From assembly GCA_002418835.1 (NCBI GenBank), contig DIEX01000019.1, positions 124,001 to 188,000 of the forward strand: 64,000 nt of DNA, written 5' to 3'. The translations under genes and the position numbers were made by a program. Numbering within the stretch: position 1 is the stretch's first letter; every line of letters begins with the position of its first letter. The DNA is from Spirochaetia bacterium UBA5763 (GTDB lineage: Bacteria > Spirochaetota > UBA4802 > UBA5550). Shown piece by piece: positions 33,902 to 42,524 of the stretch. The notes under the pieces are model-generated. The model searched no databases. It saw only the letters and a program-made list of their open reading frames with translations, and was not told the DNA's origin.

Positions 33902-35404
33902 ATGTTTGATAATATAAATATCGCGATTAATGTATTACTGCTTATTCCTTTTGCCGCTTCTATCTGTATCTGGCTCGCGGCAAGGGGGAATAACAGGGTG
34001 TTGTTATATATGCTCCACCTGGTTGCAACAGTGGCAACTTCAGTTGTGGGTATAGGCTGTGTGGCCTATGTGGTTAAAGGGGGCTCGTTCACAGCGCTGA
34101 ACGACTTCCTGCTATTTGATTCAATCAGCGGTGTTTTTGTTCTGGCGATTTCTGTTATAGGCCTGCTGGTTAATCTCTATTCGATAAAGTATATATCATG
34201 GGCGCTTGATAAAGGTGAGATCGCGTTCTCTGACGCGAGACTGTTCTTCTCACTCTCCCATGTGTTTGTTTTTACTATGCTTCTGTCAGTAATATCCAAC
34301 AACATAATACTGATGTGGGTTGCCATTGAGGCTACAACACTCTCTTCAGTTTTTATTGTTTCATTATACAAGAACAAGAGAGCTGTTGAAGGGGGCTGGA
34401 AATATGTGATTATATGCAGTATAGGCCTTGCATTCGCTCTCTATGGTACAGTACTGATGTACAGTTCAGCTTATCATATTATCGGTGATGCTCATAAGGC
34501 AATGCTCTGGACATCACTTGTTGAGCATTCAAAGGGATTCGACCCGGATCTGATGAAGATAATATTTGTCTTCATAGTAATCGGATACGGCACCAAGGCG
34601 GGCCTTGCTCCGATGCATACATGGCTGCCCGATGCTCACGCTGAGGGCCCTGCTCCTGCATCCGCTTTTCTTTCTGCGGTTCTTCTTAAATGTGCAATGG
34701 CAGGGATTATCAGATTCTACGTGGCGATGAACAGCATTGCAGATGTTGCCCGGTTCATGCAGAGTGTAATGCTTATTGTGGGCCTTATTTCAATAATAAT
34801 TGCAGGCATGTTTATCATGAGACAGCACGACATTAAGCGTACATTCGCGTATCACTCAGTTGAAAATATAGGGATTATTGCAGTTGCCATGGCATTTGGC
34901 GGTGCAACAGGTTTCTTCGCTATGTTCTTCCATATACTGACACACTCCGCAACCAAGGCCCTGGCGTTCTGTACAACAGGTAATCTTCAGGAGATATACG
35001 GCACAAGGGACACTTCCGGAATGGGCGGTCTTGTCAGGATAGCGCCGTTAACAGCGGTGATGCTTGGTATTGCGATGTTTTCACTCGCAGGTATGCCCCC
35101 CCTGGCAATGTTCACCAGCGAATTCTATACAGTAGTTGCAGGTATAGAAGGGAAACAGTATATTGCAGTGGCTATCTTTCTGATAGGGCTGGCAGTGGTA
35201 TTCTATGGTCTTGTGCACCATTTCAACGATATAGTGTTCGGTAAAGAACGCGGAGAGGTTGTTCATCGGGGAGAAGTATCAATGGGTGCGAATATTCCCT
35301 TGATCGCCATGGCTGTAATCATATGCGTAATAGGTATTGCTCCTCCTGAAAGTCTTCTGGAGTTATTAAGAAACGCAGCCGCTATAGTGGTTAATAACCG
35401 GTAA
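33902..35404 (+). CDS. hyfF: hydrogenase membrane subunit HyfF (NuoM/N-like)
   Basis: A 500-residue antiporter-like subunit with about 14 membrane helices. It has the channel motifs MWVAIEATTLSSVFIVSLY, GLAPMHTWLPDAHAEGPAPA and KRTFAYHSVENIGIIAVA. With HyfB it would give the complex two antiporter-like pump modules; hyfD, a third found in E. coli, is absent. It lies between hyfE and hyfG with short spacing. Confidence 0.92.
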   Translation: MFDNINIAINVLLLIPFAASICIWLAARGNNRVLLYMLHLVATVATSVVGIGCVAYVVKGGSFTALNDFLLFDSISGVFVLAISVIGLLVNLYSIKYISWALDKGEIAFSDARLFFSLSHVFVFTMLLSVISNNIILMWVAIEATTLSSVFIVSLYKNKRAVEGGWKYVIICSIGLAFALYGTVLMYSSAYHIIGDAHKAMLWTSLVEHSKGFDPDLMKIIFVFIVIGYGTKAGLAPMHTWLPDAHAEGPAPASAFLSAVLLKCAMAGIIRFYVAMNSIADVARFMQSVMLIVGLISIIIAGMFIMRQHDIKRTFAYHSVENIGIIAVAMAFGGATGFFAMFFHILTHSATKALAFCTTGNLQEIYGTRDTSGMGGLVRIAPLTAVMLGIAMFSLAGMPPLAMFTSEFYTVVAGIEGKQYIAVAIFLIGLAVVFYGLVHHFNDIVFGKERGEVVHRGEVSMGANIPLIAMAVIICVIGIAPPESLLELLRNAAAIVVNNR

Positions 35405-35420
35405 ATAAAGGAGACCGAAG

Positions 35421-37166
35421 ATGGAAAAGACTGAAATTAAAGGTAAAAAGTTTATATCTGAATTAGGCAACCTGTTCAAGGTGGAAGTCATAAGACATCA
35501 GCCTGATGATCAGATTACTATATTAGTCGATAGAAACGATCTCCCTGAAGTGGTGAAGACTCTCTATTATAAAATGGGGGGATGGCTCTCCACCATGGTG
35601 GCAAATGATGAGAGGGAGATCAACGGAAATTATGCAGTATACTATGTTCTCTCAATGGAAGGGAACAAGATGGAGGAGGGGGATGAGCTCCCTCCTGAAG
35701 AGAAGTGCTGGATCACTGTAAAGGCTCTTATCCCCGCGCATGATCCTGTTTATCCCTCAGTGGCGCTTAAAGTTCCTGCTGCTGTATGGTACGAGCGCGA
35801 AGCGCGGGACATGATGGGGCTAATCGCAGAGGGACTTCCGGATCAGCGAAGGCTTGCTCTCTCTGACGACTTCCCTGCCGGGATATATCCTTTAAGAAAA
35901 GACTCAATCGATTACAGGGAGAAGTTCGCACCTTACGATCTCGACAAAGAACCGGACTATGATTTCCTCTATCCTGAAGGTGAAGGTGTAATGGATGTAC
36001 CGCTGGGGCCAACACACATTACTTCAGATGAACCGGGGCACTTCAGGCTCTTTGTTGACGGCGAAACAATAATAGATGCGGACTATAAACTCTTCTATGT
36101 ACACCGTGGAATTGAAAAACTCGCTGAAAACAGGCTGGACTATGATCAGATGGCATTTATCGCTGAGAGGATCTGCGGTATCTGCGGTTTTGCCCATGCG
36201 GTTTCATGTATCGAGAGTTCTGAAAATGTCACAGGCCTTGATGTTCCGTTGAGAGCCCGTGCCATAAGGACAATATGCCTGGAAACTGAAAGGCTCCACT
36301 CTCATCTCCTTAACATCGGTCTTGCCAGTGAATTCACAGGTAACGTTACAGCTTTTCTCCAGATGTTCAAGATAAGAGAACAGACAATGGACATGGCTCA
36401 GATACTTACAGGGGGAAGAAAAACCTATGGTATGATTCTTACCGGCGGAGTGAGACGTGATATAACAGACGTTGAGCGCAAAGAGATGAACCGGATTATG
36501 GATAAAGTTGAGATCGAGTTCAAAGAGTGTCTCGATGGCATTATCGACTCCCCGAATTTTCTGAAGAGACTCAAAGGCGTCGGTGTGCTGAACAAAAAGA
36601 TCGCAAGGGATTTCTCACCTGTGGGTCCCAATGTAAGAGGCGCCGGATTCAACCGAGATGCAAGATACGATCATCCGTTTGACTGGTATAAGAAAGTTGA
36701 TTTCAAAGTCCCGGTATACGGGGACGGTGATGTCCTTTCAAGGGTTCTTGTGAGGGCAGGGGAATTTCTCGAAAGTATCTCCATAATCAGGCAGTGCCTT
36801 GATCTTATGCCTTCAGGGCCTATCATGGTTAAAAAACCTTTTGTTGAGCCTTATTCCCACGGAGTAGGTTTTGTTGAAGCTCCGCGCGGTGAGGATATCC
36901 ACTGGACAATGCACGGCAACGCCCAGAAAGTTCACAGGTGGAGAGTAAGGGCTTCAACATATAATAACTGGCCGAGCCTGAGGTTCCAGTTCAGAGGGAA
37001 CTCTGTAGCTGACGCTCCTCTTATCGTCGGTTCTCTTGACCCCTGTTACTCATGCTCTGAAAGGGTAACGGTTGTTGATGTGAAGAAACAGAAAACAAAA
37101 ATTATACAGATGGAGGATCTGAAGAAGTACGCAATCACAAGAAAAGATTCTCCTCTGAAGAATTAG
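35421..37166 (+). CDS. hyfG: [NiFe] hydrogenase large subunit HyfG (fused NuoC-NuoD type)
   Basis: Residues 1 to about 190 are a NuoC-like domain (VPAAVWYEREARDMMGL). The rest is the group-4 [NiFe] catalytic domain with Ni ligands in the L1 motif RICGICGFAH (Cys252, Cys255) and the L2 motif DPCYSCSER (Cys542, Cys545). The tail of 33 residues after Arg548 closely resembles the HycE tail that HycI removes, so cleavage after Arg548 is predicted; the matching protease is encoded three genes downstream. Presence of both CxxC pairs supports real H2 activity, not merely a complex-I relic. An AAAGGAG site precedes the ATG. Confidence 0.96.
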   Translation: MEKTEIKGKKFISELGNLFKVEVIRHQPDDQITILVDRNDLPEVVKTLYYKMGGWLSTMVANDEREINGNYAVYYVLSMEGNKMEEGDELPPEEKCWITVKALIPAHDPVYPSVALKVPAAVWYEREARDMMGLIAEGLPDQRRLALSDDFPAGIYPLRKDSIDYREKFAPYDLDKEPDYDFLYPEGEGVMDVPLGPTHITSDEPGHFRLFVDGETIIDADYKLFYVHRGIEKLAENRLDYDQMAFIAERICGICGFAHAVSCIESSENVTGLDVPLRARAIRTICLETERLHSHLLNIGLASEFTGNVTAFLQMFKIREQTMDMAQILTGGRKTYGMILTGGVRRDITDVERKEMNRIMDKVEIEFKECLDGIIDSPNFLKRLKGVGVLNKKIARDFSPVGPNVRGAGFNRDARYDHPFDWYKKVDFKVPVYGDGDVLSRVLVRAGEFLESISIIRQCLDLMPSGPIMVKKPFVEPYSHGVGFVEAPRGEDIHWTMHGNAQKVHRWRVRASTYNNWPSLRFQFRGNSVADAPLIVGSLDPCYSCSERVTVVDVKKQKTKIIQMEDLKKYAITRKDSPLKN

Positions 37167-37178
37167 TGAGGGGCCCAT

Positions 37179-37712
37179 ATGAAGATACTTGAATTCGCAA
37201 AAAAAGAGAAAATGGTTACAAGGGATTTCCCTGTTGTGCCGTATGAAGTTACAGAGGGCTTCAGAGGGAAACCTGAATATAGTTACGAAAAATGTTTAGG
37301 CTGCGGTGCCTGTGCTGTTGCCTGCCCCTCCAATGCCGTCACTGTTAAAAAGGATGAAGAGCGCGGACTGTCAGTATGGAAGATAGATTACAACAGGTGT
37401 ATATTCTGCGGCCGTTGTGATGAGGTCTGCCCCACTGAAGCAATTTCACTTTCTAAACAATATGTAATGTGCGTGCTTTTCGATAAAGAGGACCTCACTG
37501 TTACAGGGGAGATGAAGCTCAGGAAGTGTGATTCCTGCGGCAGGTATTACTCCACGGAGCGTCTCTATAACTATGTTTATAATAAGCTCATTTCTGCCGG
37601 ATGGGACAGGGCAACTATTGATGAGAAAGCGAAACATCTGAAATTCTGTCCTGATTGCAGAAGAGAGCAGGCTATAAACAATTACGTAAATCAAATGACA
37701 AAGAGAGGTTGA
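37179..37712 (+). CDS. hyfH: hydrogenase ferredoxin subunit HyfH (NuoI-like)
   Basis: A 177-residue protein with two [4Fe-4S] motifs, CLGCGACAVACPSNAV and CIFCGRCDEVCPTEAI, characteristic of HycF/HyfH/NuoI. A C-terminal extension holds two further Cys pairs (KCDSCGRYY and FCPDCRRE), which may form a zinc site as in some HycF proteins. It relays electrons inside the peripheral arm. Its TGA overlaps a potential ATG of the next gene. Confidence 0.93.
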   Translation: MKILEFAKKEKMVTRDFPVVPYEVTEGFRGKPEYSYEKCLGCGACAVACPSNAVTVKKDEERGLSVWKIDYNRCIFCGRCDEVCPTEAISLSKQYVMCVLFDKEDLTVTGEMKLRKCDSCGRYYSTERLYNYVYNKLISAGWDRATIDEKAKHLKFCPDCRREQAINNYVNQMTKRG

Positions 37713-37714
37713 TG

Positions 37715-38545
37715 ATGGGTCCTCTATATACTGTTCCTGAAAATATTCAGAAAGAAAATACCGTTGAGAAAAAGCTCGCTCATCTTGACAAAATAAAGAG
37801 AACATTCTTTGTTTACAGGGTAGACGCGGGGTCGTGCAACGGATGCGATATCGAAATTTTTGCTGTAATAAGCCCGCTCTGGGACCCGGAGCGGCTTGGA
37901 TTCAAACTTGTCGCTTCACCAAGGCACGCTGATATACTTGTATGCACCGGGTCAGTAACCAGGGACATGAGGTATCCGCTGCTCCGTGCTTATGAAGCGA
38001 TGCCTGACCCGAAGATCGTTGCAGCAGTGGGCGCTTGCGGCTGTTCCGGAGGTATTTTCCATGACGCTTACGGTAACTGGGGCGGGATCGATTCACATAT
38101 CCCTGTTGATCTCTATGTTCCCGGATGTCCTCCTCATCCTGCAACTATTCTTGAAGGGTTCGCGCTGGCACTGGGGATCATTGATCAGAAGCTGAAAAAA
38201 ACTGTGCATGACAATGATGACGGGAAAGTCCCTTTTGACGGCACTTCTATTCTTAATAATTCTCTCTTTGAACGTGATATATATGTCGAAAGCAAATCGC
38301 TCATGGGTTATATTCATGGAAGAGTACTCTACAAAAAATATTGCGGGGCAATGAAAACAGCGAAGAAGCCTGATGATGTGTCAGAGGTAACTGAACTGAT
38401 GAAATATCTTGTTGCGCAGGAGGAGGACCCCAGGTATGCCGAGTGTCTCCGTGTTCTGCATAACAATGTGTACATGCAGTGGCTCGACAGGATGATGATT
38501 ATGGGCGATGAAGGGAAAAATCAGTATCTGATAAAAGGTGCATAA
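37715..38545 (+). CDS. hyfI: [NiFe] hydrogenase small subunit HyfI (NuoB-like)
   Basis: The proximal-cluster Cys motif DAGSCNGCDIEIFA is followed by VGACGCSGGIF and VPGCPPHPATILEG, which complete the single [4Fe-4S] of group-4 small subunits. A GAGAGG site supports starts at 37712 or 37715; I prefer 37715 because spacing is 6 bases. Compared with E. coli HyfI (252 residues) it has about 25 extra residues, mostly in the C-terminal half. It is followed without a gap by hycH. Confidence 0.93.
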   Translation: MGPLYTVPENIQKENTVEKKLAHLDKIKRTFFVYRVDAGSCNGCDIEIFAVISPLWDPERLGFKLVASPRHADILVCTGSVTRDMRYPLLRAYEAMPDPKIVAAVGACGCSGGIFHDAYGNWGGIDSHIPVDLYVPGCPPHPATILEGFALALGIIDQKLKKTVHDNDDGKVPFDGTSILNNSLFERDIYVESKSLMGYIHGRVLYKKYCGAMKTAKKPDDVSEVTELMKYLVAQEEDPRYAECLRVLHNNVYMQWLDRMMIMGDEGKNQYLIKGA

Positions 38546-38905
38546 ATGATCAGGGTATTTAAACTGACAGACAGGGTAGTTGATCCCTCAATGAGTGAAA
38601 ATGTCACTGCTCAGCAGATTAAACTGCATATTCTGAAAGTGGGGCATGGCACGGGAAACATCGATTTCTCAAGAGAGATACTTAAAATGAGCGATGCCGA
38701 ATACAACGGTATTGTTCAATCCTGTGGTGAGTACGGCAGGTTTAAATTAGGTAATCTCAATACATATTTCGAAGTCGATGTCTACCCGGAACATGCAAAC
38801 AGGCTCCTCCCCGAAATGCCGGATTGCCGGCTGAAGAAGGAACTATCTTTGCTGAAAGAGGGATTCATTACGATTCAGAAACATGATGATGAAGGCGCTG
38901 TATGA
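38546..38905 (+). CDS. hycH: HycH/HyfJ-family formate hydrogenlyase maturation protein
   Basis: A 119-residue protein whose central part HILKVGHGTGNIDF matches the HycH family pattern (YSLAIGHHLGVIDC in E. coli as I recall it), followed by a region ending in YFEVDVYPEHANRLL. HycH assists maturation of the hydrogenase large subunit, but its exact role is unclear. The position after the small subunit and before the protease is the same as in hyc/hyf operons. It overlaps hycI by 4 bases (ATGA). Confidence 0.8.
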   Translation: MIRVFKLTDRVVDPSMSENVTAQQIKLHILKVGHGTGNIDFSREILKMSDAEYNGIVQSCGEYGRFKLGNLNTYFEVDVYPEHANRLLPEMPDCRLKKELSLLKEGFITIQKHDDEGAV

Positions 38906-39342
38906 AAAAAGCTCTGCTGACAATAGGCAATACCTTCCGCGGTGATGATGGTGCGGGCTATGCTTTGGGAGAAGAGATAAGTACACTTGGCGGATGGGAG
39001 GTCTTCCACGGGGAAGACTGTCCCGAAAACCAGGTAAACCTTCTCAGAAAATATATGCCCGACATTGTGGTTATCGTTGACGCGGTACTGGGTCTTGATG
39101 AAGGAGACGTACAGTTTCTTGATGTGGCAAATGAAGACATGGGTATGTTCAATACTCATACTATACCTGTACAGTACCTGATCCAGTTTATTCACGATTT
39201 CTGCGAGTCAGTCATTTTTCTCGGTATAGGAGTTAAGTACGAAAAGATGATCGGGATTAATATGGAACTCTCTGATGCAGCGAAGGGGGCCGTAAAGAAA
39301 GGGGCGGATATGATTCACCAGTTTGAAGAGATGCTGGTCTGA
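38902..39342 (+). CDS. hycI: hydrogenase maturation endopeptidase HycI
   Basis: A 146-residue HycI/HybD-type protease: TIGNTFRGDDGAG has the first metal-binding acidic residue, and VVIVDAVLGL has the second. It recognises Ni in the immature large subunit and removes its C-terminal tail, here most likely the last 33 residues of HyfG. It is the last gene of the operon and overlaps hycH by 4 bases. Other maturation genes (hypA-F) are not in the window. Confidence 0.93.
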   Translation: MKKALLTIGNTFRGDDGAGYALGEEISTLGGWEVFHGEDCPENQVNLLRKYMPDIVVIVDAVLGLDEGDVQFLDVANEDMGMFNTHTIPVQYLIQFIHDFCESVIFLGIGVKYEKMIGINMELSDAAKGAVKKGADMIHQFEEMLV

Positions 39343-39372
39343 ATGAAGCGGTTTTAATTTAATGGGTTAATT

Positions 39373-40836
39373 ATGAAGAACAGGGTAATACTCATATTAA
39401 ATGATGCGGCAGTTTCGCGGAAGATGAAAAGAATCCTCAATATTCTTGATGATAATACTGAGATTATCACATGCGAAAGTATAGATCTCGATAAAATACT
39501 GCTCCATTCACCGGAACTTGTTATTATCGGATCATCCGCAATGAAAAAGGATGAGGAACTTATCCTTGTCCGTAAAGCGCAGCTCCTTGAACTTCCTGTA
39601 GTACTGCTCTCCGCAGGCGCAGAGCTTAATCTCGATAAGTTTATACTGGAAAAGGCTTTGCGGAGAGTTTCAGCAGAAATCAGGCCTATTCATAAATATC
39701 TTATTGAGGAGATATTTGCCGGTGCAAAACCCGATGATTTACCGGGGACAGTGCCTGAGAATGCTGTGAGTGATGATCATGCTCTGACTCTGCTTAAAGA
39801 ACTGAAAAGCCTCTACTTTATTTCAGATGTAATGAATATTCCTGATCTCACGGTTGAAGCAGTGCTCCGCTATACTCATGACAGTATAGAGAAAGCCCTC
39901 TATCACAGTGACGCGAAGGTGCGGATAAGTTATATGGATATGACATTTGAGAGCGCAGACTTTATTGAGAGCGATCTTAAAATTGAATCACCGGTAACTG
40001 TTGAAGGGAGAGAGGTCGGTACAGTCGAGGTTTTTTATGAACAGGCCAATCTTGCTGAGGGTAATTATCATCTCAAACTGGAGAATGATTTTATAAACGC
40101 TGTCTCTGAGCGGATAGCCAACTATTTAAAAAGCAGGGAGCTTATTAACAGGCTGGCAAAGACAAATGATGAGTTGAGAGAGTTATCCTCTCACCTTCAG
40201 GACGTAAGAGAGAGTGAACGTAAAATGGTTGCACGTACAATTCATGATGAATTCGGTCAGAAGTTGATAAATCTCAGATTTGAAATACAGACTTTAAGGA
40301 GACAGCTCCCGGAACAGTGCTCGGAACTTGAGCCCGCACTGGCAAACATGAACAATCTCATTGATGTATCGATGAAAACATTGCGGCAGCTCTCAACAAG
40401 TCTGAGGCCCGGTGTTCTTGATAATCTCGGCATAGCAGCGGCAATCGATTGGCTGGCGCGGGACATTGAAAAGAGAACCGGAGTTAAATTCTGTGTAAAC
40501 TGTTCACCAGAGGATCTGATACTTGATGATGATTACACAACAGCGCTGTTCAGAATTTTTCAGGAGGCCACAACAAACATTATTCATCACTCAGGCGCAA
40601 CGGAGGTTATTGTCAACCTCAAGGAGACCGGTTCTGAAGTTTTCCTGATTGTTCTGGATAACGGTAGGGGTATTGCTGATGAAGATATGGAGAGAATCGA
40701 TTCCTTCGGCCTTAAAGGTATGAGAGAGAGGGCTCTCAGTTTTCAGGGGACTTTTTCAGTTTCAAAGAATTTTGAACAGGGTACAGTTCTTAAAGTTTCG
40801 CTGCCTCTTCTACCCGGGCATAAGAGCAATTTTTAA
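39373..40836 (+). CDS. NarL-partner type sensor histidine kinase
   Basis: The C-terminal half is a HisKA_3 kinase with phospho-acceptor His291 in ARTIHDEFGQKL, an N-box QEATTNIIHHSGA and a G-box DNGRGIADED, all intact. The first about 110 residues resemble a receiver domain (RVILILNDAAVSRKMKRI, ELVIIGSSAMKKDEELIL) without the phospho-Asp pocket. A middle segment (about 140-250) may be a PAS/GAF-like sensor. There is no membrane segment, so it senses a cytosolic signal. The natural partner is the NarL-type regulator at 44553-45191. It lies 30 bases after hycI, so it is probably co-transcribed with the hydrogenlyase genes. Confidence 0.88.
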   Translation: MKNRVILILNDAAVSRKMKRILNILDDNTEIITCESIDLDKILLHSPELVIIGSSAMKKDEELILVRKAQLLELPVVLLSAGAELNLDKFILEKALRRVSAEIRPIHKYLIEEIFAGAKPDDLPGTVPENAVSDDHALTLLKELKSLYFISDVMNIPDLTVEAVLRYTHDSIEKALYHSDAKVRISYMDMTFESADFIESDLKIESPVTVEGREVGTVEVFYEQANLAEGNYHLKLENDFINAVSERIANYLKSRELINRLAKTNDELRELSSHLQDVRESERKMVARTIHDEFGQKLINLRFEIQTLRRQLPEQCSELEPALANMNNLIDVSMKTLRQLSTSLRPGVLDNLGIAAAIDWLARDIEKRTGVKFCVNCSPEDLILDDDYTTALFRIFQEATTNIIHHSGATEVIVNLKETGSEVFLIVLDNGRGIADEDMERIDSFGLKGMRERALSFQGTFSVSKNFEQGTVLKVSLPLLPGHKSNF

Positions 40837-40848
40837 AAAGAATTAAGA

Positions 40849-40944
40849 TGCTGTTAATTTAAAAATTTCAGACCGGACAGGTCCCGGCGGAGCTTTGCCT
40901 GGAACTGAAAATTCTTCTCAGGTTCCGGTTATATGTTAACAGCA
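40849..40944 (+). other. leader with nested and alternative inverted repeats ahead of the OFA transporter
   Basis: Outer arms TGCTGTTAA (40849-40857) and TTAACAGCA (40936-40944) enclose ACCGGA (40872-40877) / TCCGGT (40924-40929), with CAGG/CCTG stacked inside. GGAAC (40901-40905) / GTTCC (40922-40926) is a competing pairing. Such mutually exclusive stems are typical of regulatory leaders. Confidence 0.4.
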
Positions 40945-40989
40945 GTTCTTATAAAACATTTTATTTAATACAATTGGAGGATTTGAATA

Positions 40990-42303
40990 ATGGTTAACTC
41001 AAACCTTGATTCAAAGAGATGGCTTATAGCCATCATGGGGACATGTCTTCAGATATGCCTCGGTACTGCATACGCATGGTCTTTTTTTCAGAAACCGCTC
41101 AGTACAGCATTCGGCTGGTCGCAGAGTATGACAGCATGGGCATTCTGCCTTGCTATATGTTTTCTCGGCCTCTCTGCCGCTGTGGGCGGAGTCCTTATGC
41201 CGAAAATCGGCCCGCGAAAAATGGCTATGATCGGCGGTCTTCTTTTCGGTCTCGGCTATATTACAGCATCATTCGCTCTTAAAGCGCAGAGCCCGGCTCT
41301 CCTTTTTCTTACTTATGGTGTAATAGGCGGCTGCGGTCTTGGTACAGGTTATGTAACTCCTGTTTCAACTGTTGCTAAATGGTTCCCTGATAAAAAAGGT
41401 TTTGCAACAGGTATGGTTGTAATGGGTTTCGGTCTCGGCGCACTCTTTATGTCAAAGCTCTTTGCACCGATGCTTCTGAATGCGTTCGATTTCGCAGCAG
41501 CAGTTGATCCGGCTGCACAGCAGGCGATTCTTGTAAAAGTATTCCTTTATCTCGGAATATTCTTTGTTATATTAACTGTGCCTATCGGTTCATTTATAAC
41601 ACCGCCGCCTGCGGGTTATGTTCCAACCGGATACAATCCTCCGGCAGCTACTGCAGCTTCATCCGCTCTCGATAATCTCCCTGCTAAAGAAGCTATTCTT
41701 TCAGGAAGATTCTTTATAATATGGCTCATCTTCTTCTGTAATATAGTAGCTGGTATAGCTATTATCGGATTCCAGTCTCCGCTATTCCAGGACCTCTGGT
41801 CAAAGGCAAATCCGGGTACAGACCCGCTTAAACTTGCGGCATACGGCGGAACTCTCATAGCTGTTACCTCTATCTTTAACGGTCTGGGACGTTTTTTCTG
41901 GGGCGGACTGTCTGATAAACTCGGAAGAACCCAGACTTTCAGAATTATGCTTGGTACACAGATTATCTGTTTCATTGCTCTCGCGTATATTCCAAATGCA
42001 TGGGTATTTGCATTAGTTCTATGCTACGTTCTTCTCTGCTACGGCGGCGGTTTCGGAACTATGCCGGCTTTTATCCTCGATGTATTCGGTTCTAAAACAC
42101 ACGCAATTGTTTATGGAACTGTTCTTACTGCATGGTCAGCAGGCGGTATAGTGGGGCCTCAGATGGTTGCGCTGCTTAAAGATACTTACAAAGACGCGCC
42201 TGCCATTGCCGCAAAATATACATTCCTTCTCGGAGCATGTATATTGACATTCGGTTTACTGGTGACTCTGCTGAGCAGCAACAAACCGTATGAGAAGAAT
42301 TAG
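40990..42303 (+). CDS. OFA-family major facilitator transporter (oxalate/formate antiporter group)
   Basis: A 437-residue transporter with 12 membrane helices. The start (LQICLGTAYAWSFFQKPL), VSTVAKWFPDKKGFATGMVV and GGLSDKLGRTQTF are recognisable OFA-family features. The group carries oxalate, formate and other small carboxylates. The location between the formate hydrogenlyase operon and its sensors makes formate or formate/carboxylate exchange likely, but this is inference. An apparently structured leader precedes the gene, and an inverted repeat and a terminator follow it. Confidence 0.85.
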   Translation: MVNSNLDSKRWLIAIMGTCLQICLGTAYAWSFFQKPLSTAFGWSQSMTAWAFCLAICFLGLSAAVGGVLMPKIGPRKMAMIGGLLFGLGYITASFALKAQSPALLFLTYGVIGGCGLGTGYVTPVSTVAKWFPDKKGFATGMVVMGFGLGALFMSKLFAPMLLNAFDFAAAVDPAAQQAILVKVFLYLGIFFVILTVPIGSFITPPPAGYVPTGYNPPAATAASSALDNLPAKEAILSGRFFIIWLIFFCNIVAGIAIIGFQSPLFQDLWSKANPGTDPLKLAAYGGTLIAVTSIFNGLGRFFWGGLSDKLGRTQTFRIMLGTQIICFIALAYIPNAWVFALVLCYVLLCYGGGFGTMPAFILDVFGSKTHAIVYGTVLTAWSAGGIVGPQMVALLKDTYKDAPAIAAKYTFLLGACILTFGLLVTLLSSNKPYEKN

Positions 42304-42330
42304 TTCTTTTAAATTTAATTAAGGGGGCTC

Positions 42331-42369
42331 TCCTGCCGGTATTTCCACCCCCGGAACACACCGGCAGGA
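42331..42369. repeat. 10-bp inverted repeat after the OFA transporter
   Basis: TCCTGCCGGT (42331-42340) and ACCGGCAGGA (42360-42369) form a perfect stem with a 19-base loop. No T run follows, so it may stabilise the 3' end of the message rather than terminate. Confidence 0.6.
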
Positions 42370-42385
42370 AAACTATAAATTATTG

Positions 42386-42430
42386 ATGCGCCTCCCCCAT
42401 TAACATGCCGGGATGGCGCATGTTTTTTTT
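42386..42430 (+). terminator. rho-independent terminator after the OFA transporter
   Basis: Stem ATGCGCC (42386-42392) / GGCGCAT (42415-42421) followed by GTTTTTTTT. Confidence 0.8.
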
Positions 42431-42476
42431 AATTCCCCTTTATGACTAAGTTTATTTTTAAAGGGGAATTAAAAAA
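42425..42476. repeat. 18-bp perfect inverted repeat that uses the terminator T run
   Basis: TTTTTTAATTCCCCTTTA (42425-42442) and TAAAGGGGAATTAAAAAA (42459-42476) are exact inverted copies with a 16-base loop. The left arm includes the T run of the preceding terminator, so the two hairpins compete. It lies just upstream of a TATAAT (42494-42499) that could be the -10 of the sensor gene. Confidence 0.7.
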
Positions 42477-42524
42477 GAGTCAGATAGTTTTTTTATAATA
42501 GTTAATTATCAGCAGGTGTATGCT

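Noticed and set aside
35421..37166. HyfG as a complex-I NuoCD protein rather than a hydrogenase
   Set aside because: Both Ni-binding CxxC pairs and the protease-processed tail are present, which complex I subunits lack.
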